From CAWDVK01 sp963805715 (GTDB lineage: Bacteria; Actinomycetota; Actinomycetes; Streptosporangiales; Streptosporangiaceae), in contig CAWDVK010000020.1 in NCBI GenBank assembly GCA_963805715.1, positions 744,001-808,000 of the forward strand: a stretch of 64,000 bases of DNA, in the 5' to 3' direction. The notes beneath the pieces are model-generated. The model was not told where the DNA came from, did not search any database, and saw nothing but the letters and a program-made list of their open reading frames with translations. A program made the position numbers and the translations under genes. This document shows positions 52,364 through 61,031 of the stretch, piece after piece. The stretch's first letter is position 1. Each line of letters opens with the position of its first letter.

Positions 52364-52684
52364 GTGGCTCAGCGGACACAGATCCTGTATGTAGACGACA
52401 TTGACGGCAGCGAGGCAGAGGGCACCGTCCGGTTCGGATTCGACGGCGTCGACTACGAGATCGACCTGAACAAGAAGCACGCGGACCAGCTCGCCAAGGC
52501 CATTGGCCCGTATATTGAGGCGGCGCGCAAGGTGTCACCGGCCCGGCGGGCCGCCCGGGGTGCCCGTACCGCCCGCCACGACCAGTCGGATGTGCGAGCG
52601 TGGGCTCGCGCCCAGGGCCTCAAGGTCTCCGACCGGGGACGCATCCCCGCCGAGGTGCTGGGCAAGTACGAGTCGGCGCACTAG
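52364..52684 (+). CDS. lsr2: Lsr2 nucleoid-associated protein
   Basis: A 106-residue H-NS-like protein. The N-terminal dimerisation domain reads QRTQILYVDDIDGSEAEGTVRFGFDGVDYEIDL; the C-terminal DNA-binding domain has VRAWARAQGLKVSDRGRIPAEVLGKY with the RGR motif that inserts in the minor groove of AT-rich DNA. Lsr2 silences foreign, AT-rich genes in actinomycetes. Genomes often have more than one copy; it is unknown whether this is the main one. GTG start with CGGAG upstream, and a strong hairpin ends the transcript. Confidence 0.95.
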   Translation: MAQRTQILYVDDIDGSEAEGTVRFGFDGVDYEIDLNKKHADQLAKAIGPYIEAARKVSPARRAARGARTARHDQSDVRAWARAQGLKVSDRGRIPAEVLGKYESAH

Positions 52685-52691
52685 GCCGGGC

Positions 52692-52722
52692 CCTGGCGGG
52701 ACGCACTCTGCGTCCCGCCAGG
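52692..52722 (+). terminator. Strong hairpin terminator of lsr2
   Basis: A 14-bp perfect stem (52692-52705 with 52709-52722) and 3-nt loop starts 8 nt after the stop codon. No U-tract. Confidence 0.8.
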
Positions 52723-53271
52723 AGTCTCCGGCCACGGGCGCGGGGCTGTCTCCTGCCGGGCGCGGGCAGCGCGGCGCGCGGCCGGGATAAGTAATGCGGC
52801 AATAGCATCAGGCCGCGACCCCCGCACATCCGCGCGGCCGCTCCGAGCGGCACGCATTCCCGGCCGCGCCTGCCGGAACTCCGCCGGGAATTGCCGCGTC
52901 GCGCGGCGCGCAGCGCCGGTTGTGGCGGCGCCGCCCGATGTGCCCGGCATTACTGAACGATGTCATCGCCTGGCGCTCTGCAACTCCGGGCTCCGTGACT
53001 CCGCGCTCCGTGACTCCGCGCTCCGTGACTCCGCGCTCCGTGACTCCGCGCTCGGTGACTGCGAGCTCAGCGGCTCCGGGCTCGGCGACGGCGAATCTCC
53101 GGCCACCGATCCGTGCGCGAATGCAGGCTTATTCAGGAGATAGCGAGCTTTCTTCCAGTTGCGGCTGACGCCACGCGGAAGCGGGGAGACGGCAACTGGA
53201 GTCCGCAGATTGGCGCGCAGATCCGCTTTAGTACTGTCCGGGCCTCCGCATTCTGCTGAAAGCCAGCCGGG
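52723..53271. other. Intergenic region with 15-bp repeats
   Basis: About 550 bases with no supported gene. The open frames over the 15-bp array read SVTPR repeats, which I take as a by-product. Confidence 0.5.
52991..53065. repeat. 15-bp tandem repeat, four perfect copies plus one variant
   Basis: CTCCGTGACTCCGCG occurs four times in a row from 52991 to 53050, then CTCGGTGACTGCGAG; a weaker unit follows to 53080. Confidence 0.85.
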
Positions 53272-53487
53272 TTAGTCGCCCAGGAGCAATGCACGCAACC
53301 GATCGAACGCAGCAGGCGGCTGCGCGCGGGCGAGGAACTCTTTGATCAGGATTGCGCATTCCAGGGGCGTCGCCGCGGGCGGTGGTGTCGCGACCTCGCA
53401 GTCGGCCATGACGGTCAGGCAGTCGAGCAGGCGCCAGGGCTCACTGAGCACGCAGTCGGCCACGATGTTGTTGCCTGCCTGCGCCAT
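53272..53487 (-). CDS. Small hypothetical protein
   Basis: A 71-residue frame with three cysteines and a helical C-terminus (ECAILIKEFLARAQPPAAFDRLRALL). Codon bias is compatible with coding, but no clear ribosome-binding site precedes the ATG and I recognise no family. It may be a fragment. Confidence 0.35.
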   Translation of the reverse strand: MAQAGNNIVADCVLSEPWRLLDCLTVMADCEVATPPPAATPLECAILIKEFLARAQPPAAFDRLRALLLGD

Positions 53488-53609
53488 GCTTGCCAGGCCT
53501 GCTCGATCATGAAGGCTTCCTCGCAGCTTTCCGGATGACCAACAGCGTGCCCTAAGCGAAGCGGACCGGCAGCGGTGAGGGCAGCAGCCGAGGCAGGGAT
53601 GCGGACTTT

Positions 53610-53762
53610 GTGGCCGTGAGCAGCGATCCTGTCAACGGCCCGCTGATCGGGATTCTGCCCTATGCGGGCTTCTCGGCTGCGCTGGTCAAGCAGGGCAGCC
53701 TGTCAGCTGGCTGGAATAACGAATACCCCGACGCGGACTGTGTGGCACTGTATTCCCGATAG
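53610..53762 (+). pseudogene. C-terminal fragment of a propeller-repeat paralogue
   Basis: The frame VAVSSDPVNGPLIGILPYAG plus ALVKQGSLSAGWNNEYPDAD and a TAG stop matches the last unit of the secreted seven-repeat protein at 45321-46349 (VAVASDPVHGPLIGVQT, VLVKEGSLSASWNTEH). It is on the opposite strand, ~7 kb away, with no upstream repeats. A remnant of a second copy. Confidence 0.85.
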
Positions 53763-53776
53763 CAAAATCAGTCCGC

Positions 53777-54272
53777 CTAGGATCGCCTCGGTGGCTGCTT
53801 CCCGCCCTCTTTGGCCTGCTCGTTTCCTGTCCCTGCCACGGCCCGGCGGCTGACGATCCGGCTGGCGGTGCCGACTGCGATGGTGAGGAACCACGCGATC
53901 TCCACCCATGGTGTCCACCACACCAGCACCAGAGTCAGCGCCCGGTACCCGGTGACGATCCAGGACACGGTCGCCTCCGCCTGGTACTGGCGCTTGTCAA
54001 CGTCTGGCAGCAGCACATCATCGCGGCGCGCCTGGCTTTGTATCGCCGACCGGCACGCCAGCAAGGCCCCGATGACCAGGCCGTACAGCAGGGCCGCCAG
54101 CGGGTTGTCGGGGTAGTGGCCCGTCTCCGGCCTCGAATTCTGCCGCCTCTGGCCGCGGAATCTCGATTACCAGGAGTGTCATGGCGATGGCGAAGACCGC
54201 ATCGGTGAAGAATCCGAATCGCTCAGCGGTATGCCCAGCCGTGATCGGCCCTCCTGCGGGGTTGTCAGGCAT
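53777..54272 (-). pseudogene. TMEM175-family potassium channel, decayed
   Basis: The first frame has RFGFFTDAVFAIAMTLLVIEIPRPE, the TMEM175 pore-helix signature. It is lost near 54120, and the sequence resumes in another frame with NPLAALLYGLVIGALLACRSA and VSWIVTGYRALTLVLVWWTPW, the later helices. Total length is too short for the six-helix unit (~200 residues), so helices 2-3 are deleted as well as the frame shifted. Intact relatives conduct K+ across the membrane. Confidence 0.8.
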
Positions 54273-54335
54273 GGCTCGCTACCTCAGCAGTCGGATGCCG
54301 AGCCCGGCCATGCGCGTGGCCTGGCACAGATCGCC

Positions 54336-54485
54336 CGCGCCGAATATGCGCTGCGCGTCGTTGGCGAGTTTGCCATGGCCGAGCTACGCAGAAGCGGCCA
54401 GCACCCCAAGGTTCAGGAGCACAGCAGCCAGAAGCGGTAGATCAAGAGCCACATTCAGGAGCGCTACGGCGCCATGTACGGTCAG
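54336..54485 (+). pseudogene. Unidentified protein fragment with internal amber
   Basis: The plus frame reads ARAEYALRVVGEFAMAELRR, then HPKVQEHSSQKR, a TAG at 54438-54440, and IKSHIQERYGAMYGQ. The composition is protein-like across the TAG, but I cannot name the family. It runs into the end of the convergent dhaK gene. Confidence 0.3.
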
Positions 54486-55477
54486 AACGTCCGGATCGCG
54501 ATCTCGGCGGGTGCGGCCAGCAGCTCCTCGATCTGCGGGTCGAGGCGGCTGAGCGTAATGGACGCGCCGGCCATATCGAGCGAGGTGCAGTAATTGCCGA
54601 CATAATTCCTCCGGACGTTGATCCGGCGCCTGGCCAGCTGCTCGTGGGCATACCCGTAGAGCAGGTACAGCTCGCTGATTGGGGTGCCCCCGAGCCCGTT
54701 GACCATGAGCGCCACGTCGTCGCCCTGGCTGAATGGCAGGTCGGTCACAACGGCCTCCAGCAACTCGTCGACGATCTCGTTGGCGCTAGCGAGCTTCTCC
54801 CGCCGGCGCCCAGGCTCCCCGTGGATGCCGACGCCCATCTCCATCTCGTCCGCGCCCAGCTCGAACAGCGGGGAGCCCTTGGCCGGGGGGGTGCAGGAGG
54901 TCAGCGCCATGCCCATGGTCCGGGTGACGGAATTGACCTTGTTGCCGACCCGCAGCAGTTCATCGAGGCCCGCGCCCTGCTCAGAGGCGGCGCCGACCGC
55001 CTTGATCACGAAGAAGTTGCCTGCCACGCCGCGCCGGCCGACCGTGTAGGTGGAGTCCTTCACCGCAACGTCATCGTCGACCAGCAGCGTGCCAATGGTG
55101 ACACCGTCAGCCTCGGCCATCTCCTGGCCCATCTCGAAGGCCATCCGGTCGCCGGTGTAGTTGTTGATGATATGCAGGACGCCCTTCGGCGAGTTGAGCA
55201 GCTTGCTGGTCTCGAGCACGTAGTCCATCGGCGGCGCGGCGAACACGTCGCCGGGGCACGCGGCGTCCAGCATGCCCTTGCCCACGATCATGACGTGGGC
55301 CGGCTCGTGCCCGGATCCGGATCCCTGGATGATCGAGACCTTGTCGTCGCGGGGCGCGTCGGCCCGCATGATCAGGTTGTACTCCGGTACGTACTTGAGC
55401 GTGTCTGGATTGGCGAGGGCGATGCCCTTGAGCATCTCGGGGACGAACTGGCGCGGGTCGTTGACGAACTTCTTCAT
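54482..55477 (-). CDS. dhaK: Dihydroxyacetone kinase substrate-binding subunit DhaK
   Basis: A 331-residue DhaK. IIQGSGSGHEPAHVMIVGKGML and NYTGDRMAFEMGQEMA line the substrate pocket, and His219 in EMGVGIHGEPGRRR is the residue that binds the carbonyl covalently as a hemiaminal. DhaK pairs with DhaL (ATP or phosphoprotein-dependent) to phosphorylate dihydroxyacetone or a related short ketose. Last gene of a three-gene operon, 18 nt after the HAD-DhaL gene. No DhaM is near, so ATP use is likely. Confidence 0.93.
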   Translation of the reverse strand: MKKFVNDPRQFVPEMLKGIALANPDTLKYVPEYNLIMRADAPRDDKVSIIQGSGSGHEPAHVMIVGKGMLDAACPGDVFAAPPMDYVLETSKLLNSPKGVLHIINNYTGDRMAFEMGQEMAEADGVTIGTLLVDDDVAVKDSTYTVGRRGVAGNFFVIKAVGAASEQGAGLDELLRVGNKVNSVTRTMGMALTSCTPPAKGSPLFELGADEMEMGVGIHGEPGRRREKLASANEIVDELLEAVVTDLPFSQGDDVALMVNGLGGTPISELYLLYGYAHEQLARRRINVRRNYVGNYCTSLDMAGASITLSRLDPQIEELLAAPAEIAIRTF

Positions 55478-55495
55478 GCCGTACCTCCAGGAGGA

Positions 55496-57061
55496 TCAGG
55501 ACTGGACCGGGGGCTCCGGCCACAGCTGGGCAACTGCCTCGAACATCACGGCGACGGCAACCGCGCCCGCGTCCAGCGTGCCGATGCTGCGCTCGCCGGT
55601 GTAGCTGGCCCGCCCCCGCATGGCCTGCATGGACCGGGTCGCCTCGGCCCGCTCCCGCGCGGTGACCGCTGCCGCCCGCAGCGTCGTGCCCGCGTCGTGG
55701 CCCTCGCCGATGTGCTCCTCGAGCGTGTCGACCGCTGGGACCAGGGCGTCCAGCAGCGTCTTGTCGCCGACGTCAGACTTCCCGCGCGCCTTGATCCCCT
55801 CGATGGAGGCCCGCAGCATGGCGACGACCTGCGCAGGCTGTAGCTCGGCAGCCGCCCCCGCGGTCACCCCGGCCCGCAGGAAGGCCGTGCCCCAGATCGG
55901 GCCGGAGGTGCCGCCGATCCGGCTGGTGATGACGACGGCGATCCTCTTCAGAAACGTGCCGATGTCGGCCCGGTCGAAACTGTCCCAGTCCTGCAGCACC
56001 AACTCGAAGCCGCGGGCCATCGAGTAGCCGAAATCACCGTCGCCGACCACCGCGTCCAGATCGCCAAACTCCCTCTCGTTGTCGACCGCGGTCTGTGCCA
56101 TCGTGCGCACGACGACCTCAACGTCACCGAAGCTTGCTGTGGGCATGGGCACTCCTCGGCTCGGGGGGCCACTGGTCGGAAGGGCACTGGTCGGAAGGGC
56201 ACTGGTCGGAAGGGCACTGGTCGGAAGGGCACTGGTCGGAAGGGCACTGGTCGGGGAGGCACTGCTCGGGGAGGCACTGCTCGGCAGGACGCTAGCCAGG
56301 TCCGCCAGGGTGACCCACTCGCCGGGCTCGGCGGCACTGCGGCTCGCGACCACGCGGATGTGCTCCCCGCCCGGGTCACCGAGGGACGACACGACGAGCG
56401 CCGCTTCCGCGAAGTCCTCGTCGGCGGTGAAGTCGTTAACGGTGATCACGCAGGTCGCGCCGGCCTTGGTGGCGGCCACCAGGCCGTTGCGGGAGTCCTC
56501 GACGACGACGACCTGCTGCACGGGCACGCCGAGCGACTCGAGGGCGAGCAGGTAGATGTCGGGCGCGGGTTTCTTGTGCGCCACTATGTCTCCGGCGAAA
56601 ACCGCGACCTCGCGGGCATGCACGGCCCCGACGGCCCGTTCCAGCGTCGCCCGTACCGAAGCTTCTGCCGAGGTCGAGGCGACGGCGAGGGTCCAGCCCG
56701 CCGCCAGCGCCTCACCGACGATGCGGGCGATGCCCGGCCGGGGCGGGACCGCGCCGGACGCCACCAGGCCGGTGTAGATCTCGGTCTTGCGCCAGTGCCA
56801 GGCCGTGATCGCGGCCTGCTGCCCTTCCGGATCGGCGGGCAGCCCGGCCGCCGCGACGAATTCCGGGGTGAGCAGGCTGGCCAGGCGCTCCTTGCCGCCG
56901 CCGATGCGCACCTTCTCCCTGTATTCCGCCACGCTCCAGCGCACCGGCAGGCCGAACTCCTCGAAGGTCTGGTTAAACGCGGGCAGGTGCCCGTAGCGCT
57001 CGGTGTCGGCTAGCACGCCATCGCAGTCGAAGATCAGCGCCCGAGCAGCGGGGCTCGTCAT
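55496..57061 (-). CDS. HAD phosphatase fused to DhaL kinase subunit
   Basis: A 521-residue frame. Residues ~1-255 are a CbbY-type HAD phosphatase (ALIFDCDGVLADTE, the nucleophile Asp pair; AVASTSAEASV; VVVEDSRNGLVAATKAGA). Residues ~260-305 are a linker of (A/S)LPTS repeats encoded by a 15-bp minisatellite. Residues ~306-521 are DhaL (LDAVVGDGDFGYSMARGFE binds ADP-Mg; GGTSGPIWGTAFLRAG; KSDVGDKTLLDAL). ATG 56146, with GAGGAG 5 nt upstream, would start a normal 216-residue DhaL, so a separate product is possible. First ATG is 7 nt after the aldolase stop. Confidence 0.85.
   Translation of the reverse strand: MTSPAARALIFDCDGVLADTERYGHLPAFNQTFEEFGLPVRWSVAEYREKVRIGGGKERLASLLTPEFVAAAGLPADPEGQQAAITAWHWRKTEIYTGLVASGAVPPRPGIARIVGEALAAGWTLAVASTSAEASVRATLERAVGAVHAREVAVFAGDIVAHKKPAPDIYLLALESLGVPVQQVVVVEDSRNGLVAATKAGATCVITVNDFTADEDFAEAALVVSSLGDPGGEHIRVVASRSAAEPGEWVTLADLASVLPSSASPSSASPTSALPTSALPTSALPTSALPTSALPTSGPPSRGVPMPTASFGDVEVVVRTMAQTAVDNEREFGDLDAVVGDGDFGYSMARGFELVLQDWDSFDRADIGTFLKRIAVVITSRIGGTSGPIWGTAFLRAGVTAGAAAELQPAQVVAMLRASIEGIKARGKSDVGDKTLLDALVPAVDTLEEHIGEGHDAGTTLRAAAVTARERAEATRSMQAMRGRASYTGERSIGTLDAGAVAVAVMFEAVAQLWPEPPVQS
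56171..56290. repeat. In-frame 15-bp minisatellite inside the HAD-DhaL gene
   Basis: ACTGGTCGGAAGGGC is repeated five times exactly (56171-56245), followed by three variants to 56290. On the minus strand it encodes ALPTS units. Confidence 0.9.
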
Positions 57062-57068
57062 GCCGCTC

Positions 57069-57929
57069 TCACCAGGCCCGGCCGATACTGCCGAAGCGCC
57101 GCATATGATCGGCGGCCATGTCCAGCACGGCGGTCCGGACCGAGGCAAACAGCGACGGCGGGTCCCACGTGCCGCGTTCCTCCGCCCCGCGCAGGAACGC
57201 CAGGTTCGCTTTCATGTAGGTGACCTTGAGCGCAGTGGAGATGTTCACCTTGGCGCAGCCGCGGGCGATCAGGTCAGTGAACTGCGCGTCCGTCATTCCG
57301 GTGCCCCCGTGCAGCGCGATGGGGATCGGCTGCGCGGCCACGATGTCGGAGACCCGCTGAGCGTCGAGGTGCGGCTCGGCGTGGTAGACACCATGCGCGT
57401 TGCCGATCGCCGGGGCGAAAACGTCGACTCCCGTCGTCCGGATGTACTCCAGCGCCACCGGCAGAGATTGCTGCTGCGCCACCTCGTCGGAGCCGATGTC
57501 GTCTTCGACGCCGGTGATGGCCTCGATCTCCCCCTCGACGTGCGCGCCGTAGGATCGGGCCTCGGCCACGACCTCGACGGTCTGCCGCTGGTTCTCGGCC
57601 ACCGGCAGCCGGGAGCCGTCGAACAGGACCGAGTTCCAGCCCTTGCGCAGACAGTCGGACAGGACCTCACGGTCCGGGCAGTGATCCAGATGCAGGCTGA
57701 CCGGGACCTCGATGCCGACGGTCAGCTCGCGCCACATCGCGAACAGCAGGTCCAAGCCCACGGTCCGGACGGTCTTGACCGAGGTCTGGACGATCACCGG
57801 GGAGCGCTGCTCGACGGCGGCGGCGAGCACCGCCTCCATGCTCAGGTCGTTGACCACATTGATCGCTGCCACGCCGTACCGCTCGGCAAAAGCCCGGTCC
57901 ACGATTTCCTTCAGCGAAACGACAGGCAC
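57069..57929 (-). CDS. Class II ketose-(bis)phosphate aldolase
   Basis: A 286-residue zinc aldolase of the FbaA/KbaY family: AINVVNDLSMEAVLAAA, SLHLDHCPDREVL (zinc His and catalytic Asp), GWNSVLFDGSRLP, VEGEIEAITGVED, FAPAIGNAHGVYHAEPHLD (zinc His), ALHGGTGM (third zinc His) and KVNISTALK. It condenses or cleaves dihydroxyacetone phosphate with an aldehyde. It opens an operon with HAD-DhaL and DhaK, so DHAP could be provided by the kinase and the sugar phosphate dephosphorylated by the HAD domain. Confidence 0.92.
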   Translation of the reverse strand: MPVVSLKEIVDRAFAERYGVAAINVVNDLSMEAVLAAAVEQRSPVIVQTSVKTVRTVGLDLLFAMWRELTVGIEVPVSLHLDHCPDREVLSDCLRKGWNSVLFDGSRLPVAENQRQTVEVVAEARSYGAHVEGEIEAITGVEDDIGSDEVAQQQSLPVALEYIRTTGVDVFAPAIGNAHGVYHAEPHLDAQRVSDIVAAQPIPIALHGGTGMTDAQFTDLIARGCAKVNISTALKVTYMKANLAFLRGAEERGTWDPPSLFASVRTAVLDMAADHMRRFGSIGRAW

Positions 57930-58034
57930 CCGTAACCTCCTCGCGGCAGCAAGGCGAATCTACGTTCGGGTGCCATGCATCCGGATCGGTGGAAACCCCC
58001 GTTCTGGCGGAGGGCTTCCCCTACCTTGCCAGAC

Positions 58035-58670
58035 TCAGCTGATCCGTGACCGCCCGGCCAACGCGGCGAGCTCGGTGCGGTTGCGCGCTCCCGTCTTGCG
58101 CAGGACGGCACCGGCGTGCTTCTCCACCGTCTTGACCGAGAGCACCAGCCGCTCGGCGATGAGCTTGTCGGGCAAGCCCTGCTCCATCAGGCTGCGCACC
58201 TCACGTTCCCGCTCGGTCAGAGCCGGCTCGAGGTCGTCGGCAAGCAGGCCGCGGTGCAGCTGCCTGAGCACCGGGCCAGACAGGATCGCCTGCCCGCGGC
58301 CGGCCGCCACTACGCTGCGGGCGAGCTCAGGGCCGTCCGCGCGGATGTCGATGCAGCCGCGCGCACCGGCCCGCATCGCTTCGGAGACGCGCCGTTCGTC
58401 GCCGGCGTCACACAGCCCCACCACGGCCAGGCCAGGATGCCGGCCGAGCAGGACGCCGGTCACGCCATGGCCGGCGCCGTTCTCGCGGCCCGCCGCGCCA
58501 GCCGGCAGGGCGAGGTCGACGAGGGCAACATCAGGCCGCAAGGACTGACAGGCTTCCAGCGCCTGCTCCCCCGTCGCCACCTCGCCGATCACTTCGATCC
58601 CCGGCTCAGTCCAGGACAGCAGCCGGGACAGTCCGGCCCGCAGCACCGGCTGGCCGGCCGCGACGAGCAC
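58035..58670 (-). CDS. NarL/LuxR-type response regulator
   Basis: The 211-residue region reads LVAAGQPVLRAGLSRLLSW, a receiver with the phosphoacceptor in RPDVALVDLALP, and a LuxR helix-turn-helix (LTEREREVRSLMEQGLPDKLIAERLVLSVKTVEKHAGAVLRK). GTG 58670 is a possible start, but no stop codon separates it from the end of the kinase in the same frame, so it might also be the tail of one long protein. It would act downstream of the kinase. Its target is not evident; the DHA operon lies directly downstream on the same strand. Confidence 0.82.
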   Translation of the reverse strand: MLVAAGQPVLRAGLSRLLSWTEPGIEVIGEVATGEQALEACQSLRPDVALVDLALPAGAAGRENGAGHGVTGVLLGRHPGLAVVGLCDAGDERRVSEAMRAGARGCIDIRADGPELARSVVAAGRGQAILSGPVLRQLHRGLLADDLEPALTEREREVRSLMEQGLPDKLIAERLVLSVKTVEKHAGAVLRKTGARNRTELAALAGRSRIS

Positions 58671-59910
58671 GCGCAGCCGCGGACCCGCCTGCTGCTCGTC
58701 CCGCAGATAGGGGAACTTGGCGCGGATCCGGGTCCCCCAGCCGGCCAGCGAGTCGACGTCGACCGTCGCGCCGAGCTTCCCGCGCGCGCTCGGTGATGGC
58801 ACGCAGGCCGAAGCGCTCGCCCTGACACCCGGATATCGGGTCGAAGCCCTGGCCGTCATCCTGGACCAGGAGGGACACGGCGGCCTGCTCATACAGCAGG
58901 CCGAGCCGGACTGAACGCGCCTGAGCGTGCCGGACGATGTTCGTCAGCGCTTCGCGCGCGACCCGGAGCACCTCACGTGACAGGCCCCCGTCCAAGGGAA
59001 CCGGCGTGCCGGCGGACACGAACCTGACCTCAAGCCGGCCAACACTCTCAGCCCAGGCTGCCTCGGACCGCAACGCGGCATCTAGCGTCCGCCCGTCCAG
59101 CGGCGACGCTGCCAGCCCGAGCAACGTCAGCCGGGCCTCAGCCAGCGCATCCCTCGCGGCAGCGCCAGCCTGCTTGAGGTGCTCCGCCACTATGGCGATC
59201 CCGTGGTCGACCGCGACCGCACTATCCGCCGCTGGCCGGGTGGCGATGGCAGCAAGATCGCGTTCGGCGCTGTCGATATGCACGCGGACGGTCACCAGCC
59301 GCTGCGCGAGGCTGTCATGGAGGTCGCCGAGCAACCGGTCACGCTCGGCCGCCGCTGCCTCCACCCGGGCCCGCTCTTCAGCCACCTCGTGCAGCCGGGC
59401 GTTGGCCAGGGCGATGGCCGCGTGCCTCGCGAACATCTCCAGAAGCTCGGCGTCGTCAGGCCCGAACTCCCGCCGCGCGTCCCTGCTGAACACTATGCAT
59501 GCGCCGATGATCCGCCCCCGCCATTCCAGCGGCACGCCGATGACGCCGCGCAGAGTACCGCGCTCCTCATCGGCCACGTGCCCGCCACGCACGTCTTCGT
59601 AGCGGGCAAACCACACCGGGGCGCGCCGTGCCACCACAGCTCCGGTCATCCCCTCGGTGAGGGGGAAGACATGGCCGGACTGGCAGGCCACGCCGATGTC
59701 AGCCTCCTTACGATAGGTCCCGGCCGCCTCGTCCACGCTGCAGATCGAGCCCGCGTCGCAGCCCAGCAGCTCGGTACAGCGCCGCAGGATCCTTTCCAGC
59801 AGCGGCCGCAGCGAGAACTCGCCGGCCAGGTCCTCCGCGACCGCGATCAGCCCGGCCGCCTTAGCGGCCACGCTCTCCTGTAGCCCGGTCGTGAGCGGGC
59901 GGGCGGACAC
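58671..59910 (-). pseudogene. GAF-domain histidine kinase, frameshifted before its C-terminus
   Basis: GTG 59910 follows GGGAGGT. The protein has a GAF domain (residues ~25-165, LLERILRRCTELLGCDAGSI, GTLRGVIGVPLEWRGRIIGAC), a HisKA_3 box (LLGDLHDSLAQRLVTVRVHI with the phosphoacceptor His) and an HATPase domain (LREVLRVAREALTNIVRHA-type N box, QDDGQGFDP). Near 58780-58790, in a CGCGCG run, the frame shifts: the expected continuation KLGATVDVDSLAGWGTRIRAKFPYL is in the next frame. One surplus base accounts for it. NarX/DesK-type sensor. Confidence 0.82.
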
Positions 59911-60261
59911 ATTACCTCCCGGATCTGCAACAGCGTTGTCGCACCAGACCCCGGCTGGCGGAGACCCGCGCAAAGGGTCGATCCGAGCATCATCCTGCAT
60001 GCGAGCTGACGTCAAGTTACGCGACCGCCGCAGCCTCGCATGCGGCATGCGGCATGCTGCGTCCCTGGCGCAGACCGACAGCGCTTCCTTCACATGCTGG
60101 CGACCTGACCGTCGCCGACCAGGGATCCAGGCCGGGTCAGGATGCGGAGTTCTCCAGGGTCGCCAGGCTGGCCAGCTGCAGCCGTGGGTCGAGCAGCGGC
60201 ACGGTGAGGTGGACCCGGCGTACGGGCTGAGCCTGGCCGCGTTCTGCCGGGATCAGCTGAC

Positions 60262-60475
60262 CGCCCCGCGCGCACTGATCGCCAGACGGCGACATTCGGC
60301 GGCACGGGCGGCCCGGCACCAGGATCCCCGTCAAGATCGACGCGCTCCCAGTTGAGTGCCCTTGCCTCCTCGGTGCGGACTCCGACAAGGAGCGACAGCA
60401 AGGAGCGACAGCAAGATATATGCGTGCAGCAGCGAAGGCCGACCGCGACCTCGGCGAGACGCGCTAATGGCACGC
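60262..60475 (-). pseudogene. Tyrosine recombinase (phage-type integrase) relic
   Basis: The piece HAYILLSLL continues, after a 13-bp duplication that shifts the frame, as SLLVGVRTEEARALNWERVDLDGDP and PPNVAVWRSVRAG. GVRTEEARALNW is the box I region of tyrosine recombinases with its catalytic Arg. The C-terminal catalytic residues (His-x-x-Arg, Tyr) are gone and no att sites are evident. Evidence of an old integrated element. Confidence 0.75.
60387..60412. repeat. 13-bp tandem duplication breaking the integrase relic
   Basis: AAGGAGCGACAGC is present twice in direct succession (60387-60399, 60400-60412). Deleting one copy restores the integrase reading frame. Confidence 0.85.
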
Positions 60476-60687
60476 GGCCCTGCCGGGTGATCTTGGGGGG
60501 GTGATGTTTTGCCTGGTAAGGATCCCCTGCGTGTTCGAACCGTCGAACACGCTGCCGAGCTGACATAGCTCCGGGAACTCATGAGTGCGCCGGGACGGCG
60601 GGTCAGGCGCGGCCCAAGCCCGGCGCAGATAAGTTCTGCTTGTCCGGCGCGGCTGCGAGGGTTGGCCGCGTGGACGGCGGATGCGCG

Positions 60688-61031
60688 ATGATGAGTGACA
60701 TGACTGCACCGTCGGCGCATGACGTCGATCCCGATGACCCGGTCGAGATCCTGCGGATCCTGCCCGCCCGATTTCATCAGCAGTTCCTGGCCGAGTACGA
60801 CGCGGCCGTGGCAGGCGCGCGGCGTCCGCAGCAGTACCGCGACCTTCACCGGCTGCTGCGGCTGTGGCGGCTGCGCGCGGTCGCCTGGTCCGATCCGGGG
60901 TATGCGGCCAGGCTCCAGGACCTGGAGGATGCGGTGCGGACAGACAGGCGGGAGGGACACCGATCGAGGAGATCGTCCCGGACTGGGACCACAGAGTTGC
61001 CGCCGCTCAGCGGCAGCACCCGGCCGGGTGA
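60688..61031 (+). pseudogene. DUF6247-family protein, frameshifted
   Basis: PVEILRILPARFHQQFLAEY, DLHRLLRLWRLRAVAWSDPGY and ARLQDLEDAV match the DUF6247 family of small actinobacterial proteins. Near 60950-60960 the frame is lost; its expected ending TPIEEIVPDWDHRVAAAQRQ with a TGA at 61029-61031 is in another frame. One base change restores it. Its stop overlaps the GTG of the next frame (GTGA), as in toxin-antitoxin pairs. Confidence 0.65.
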
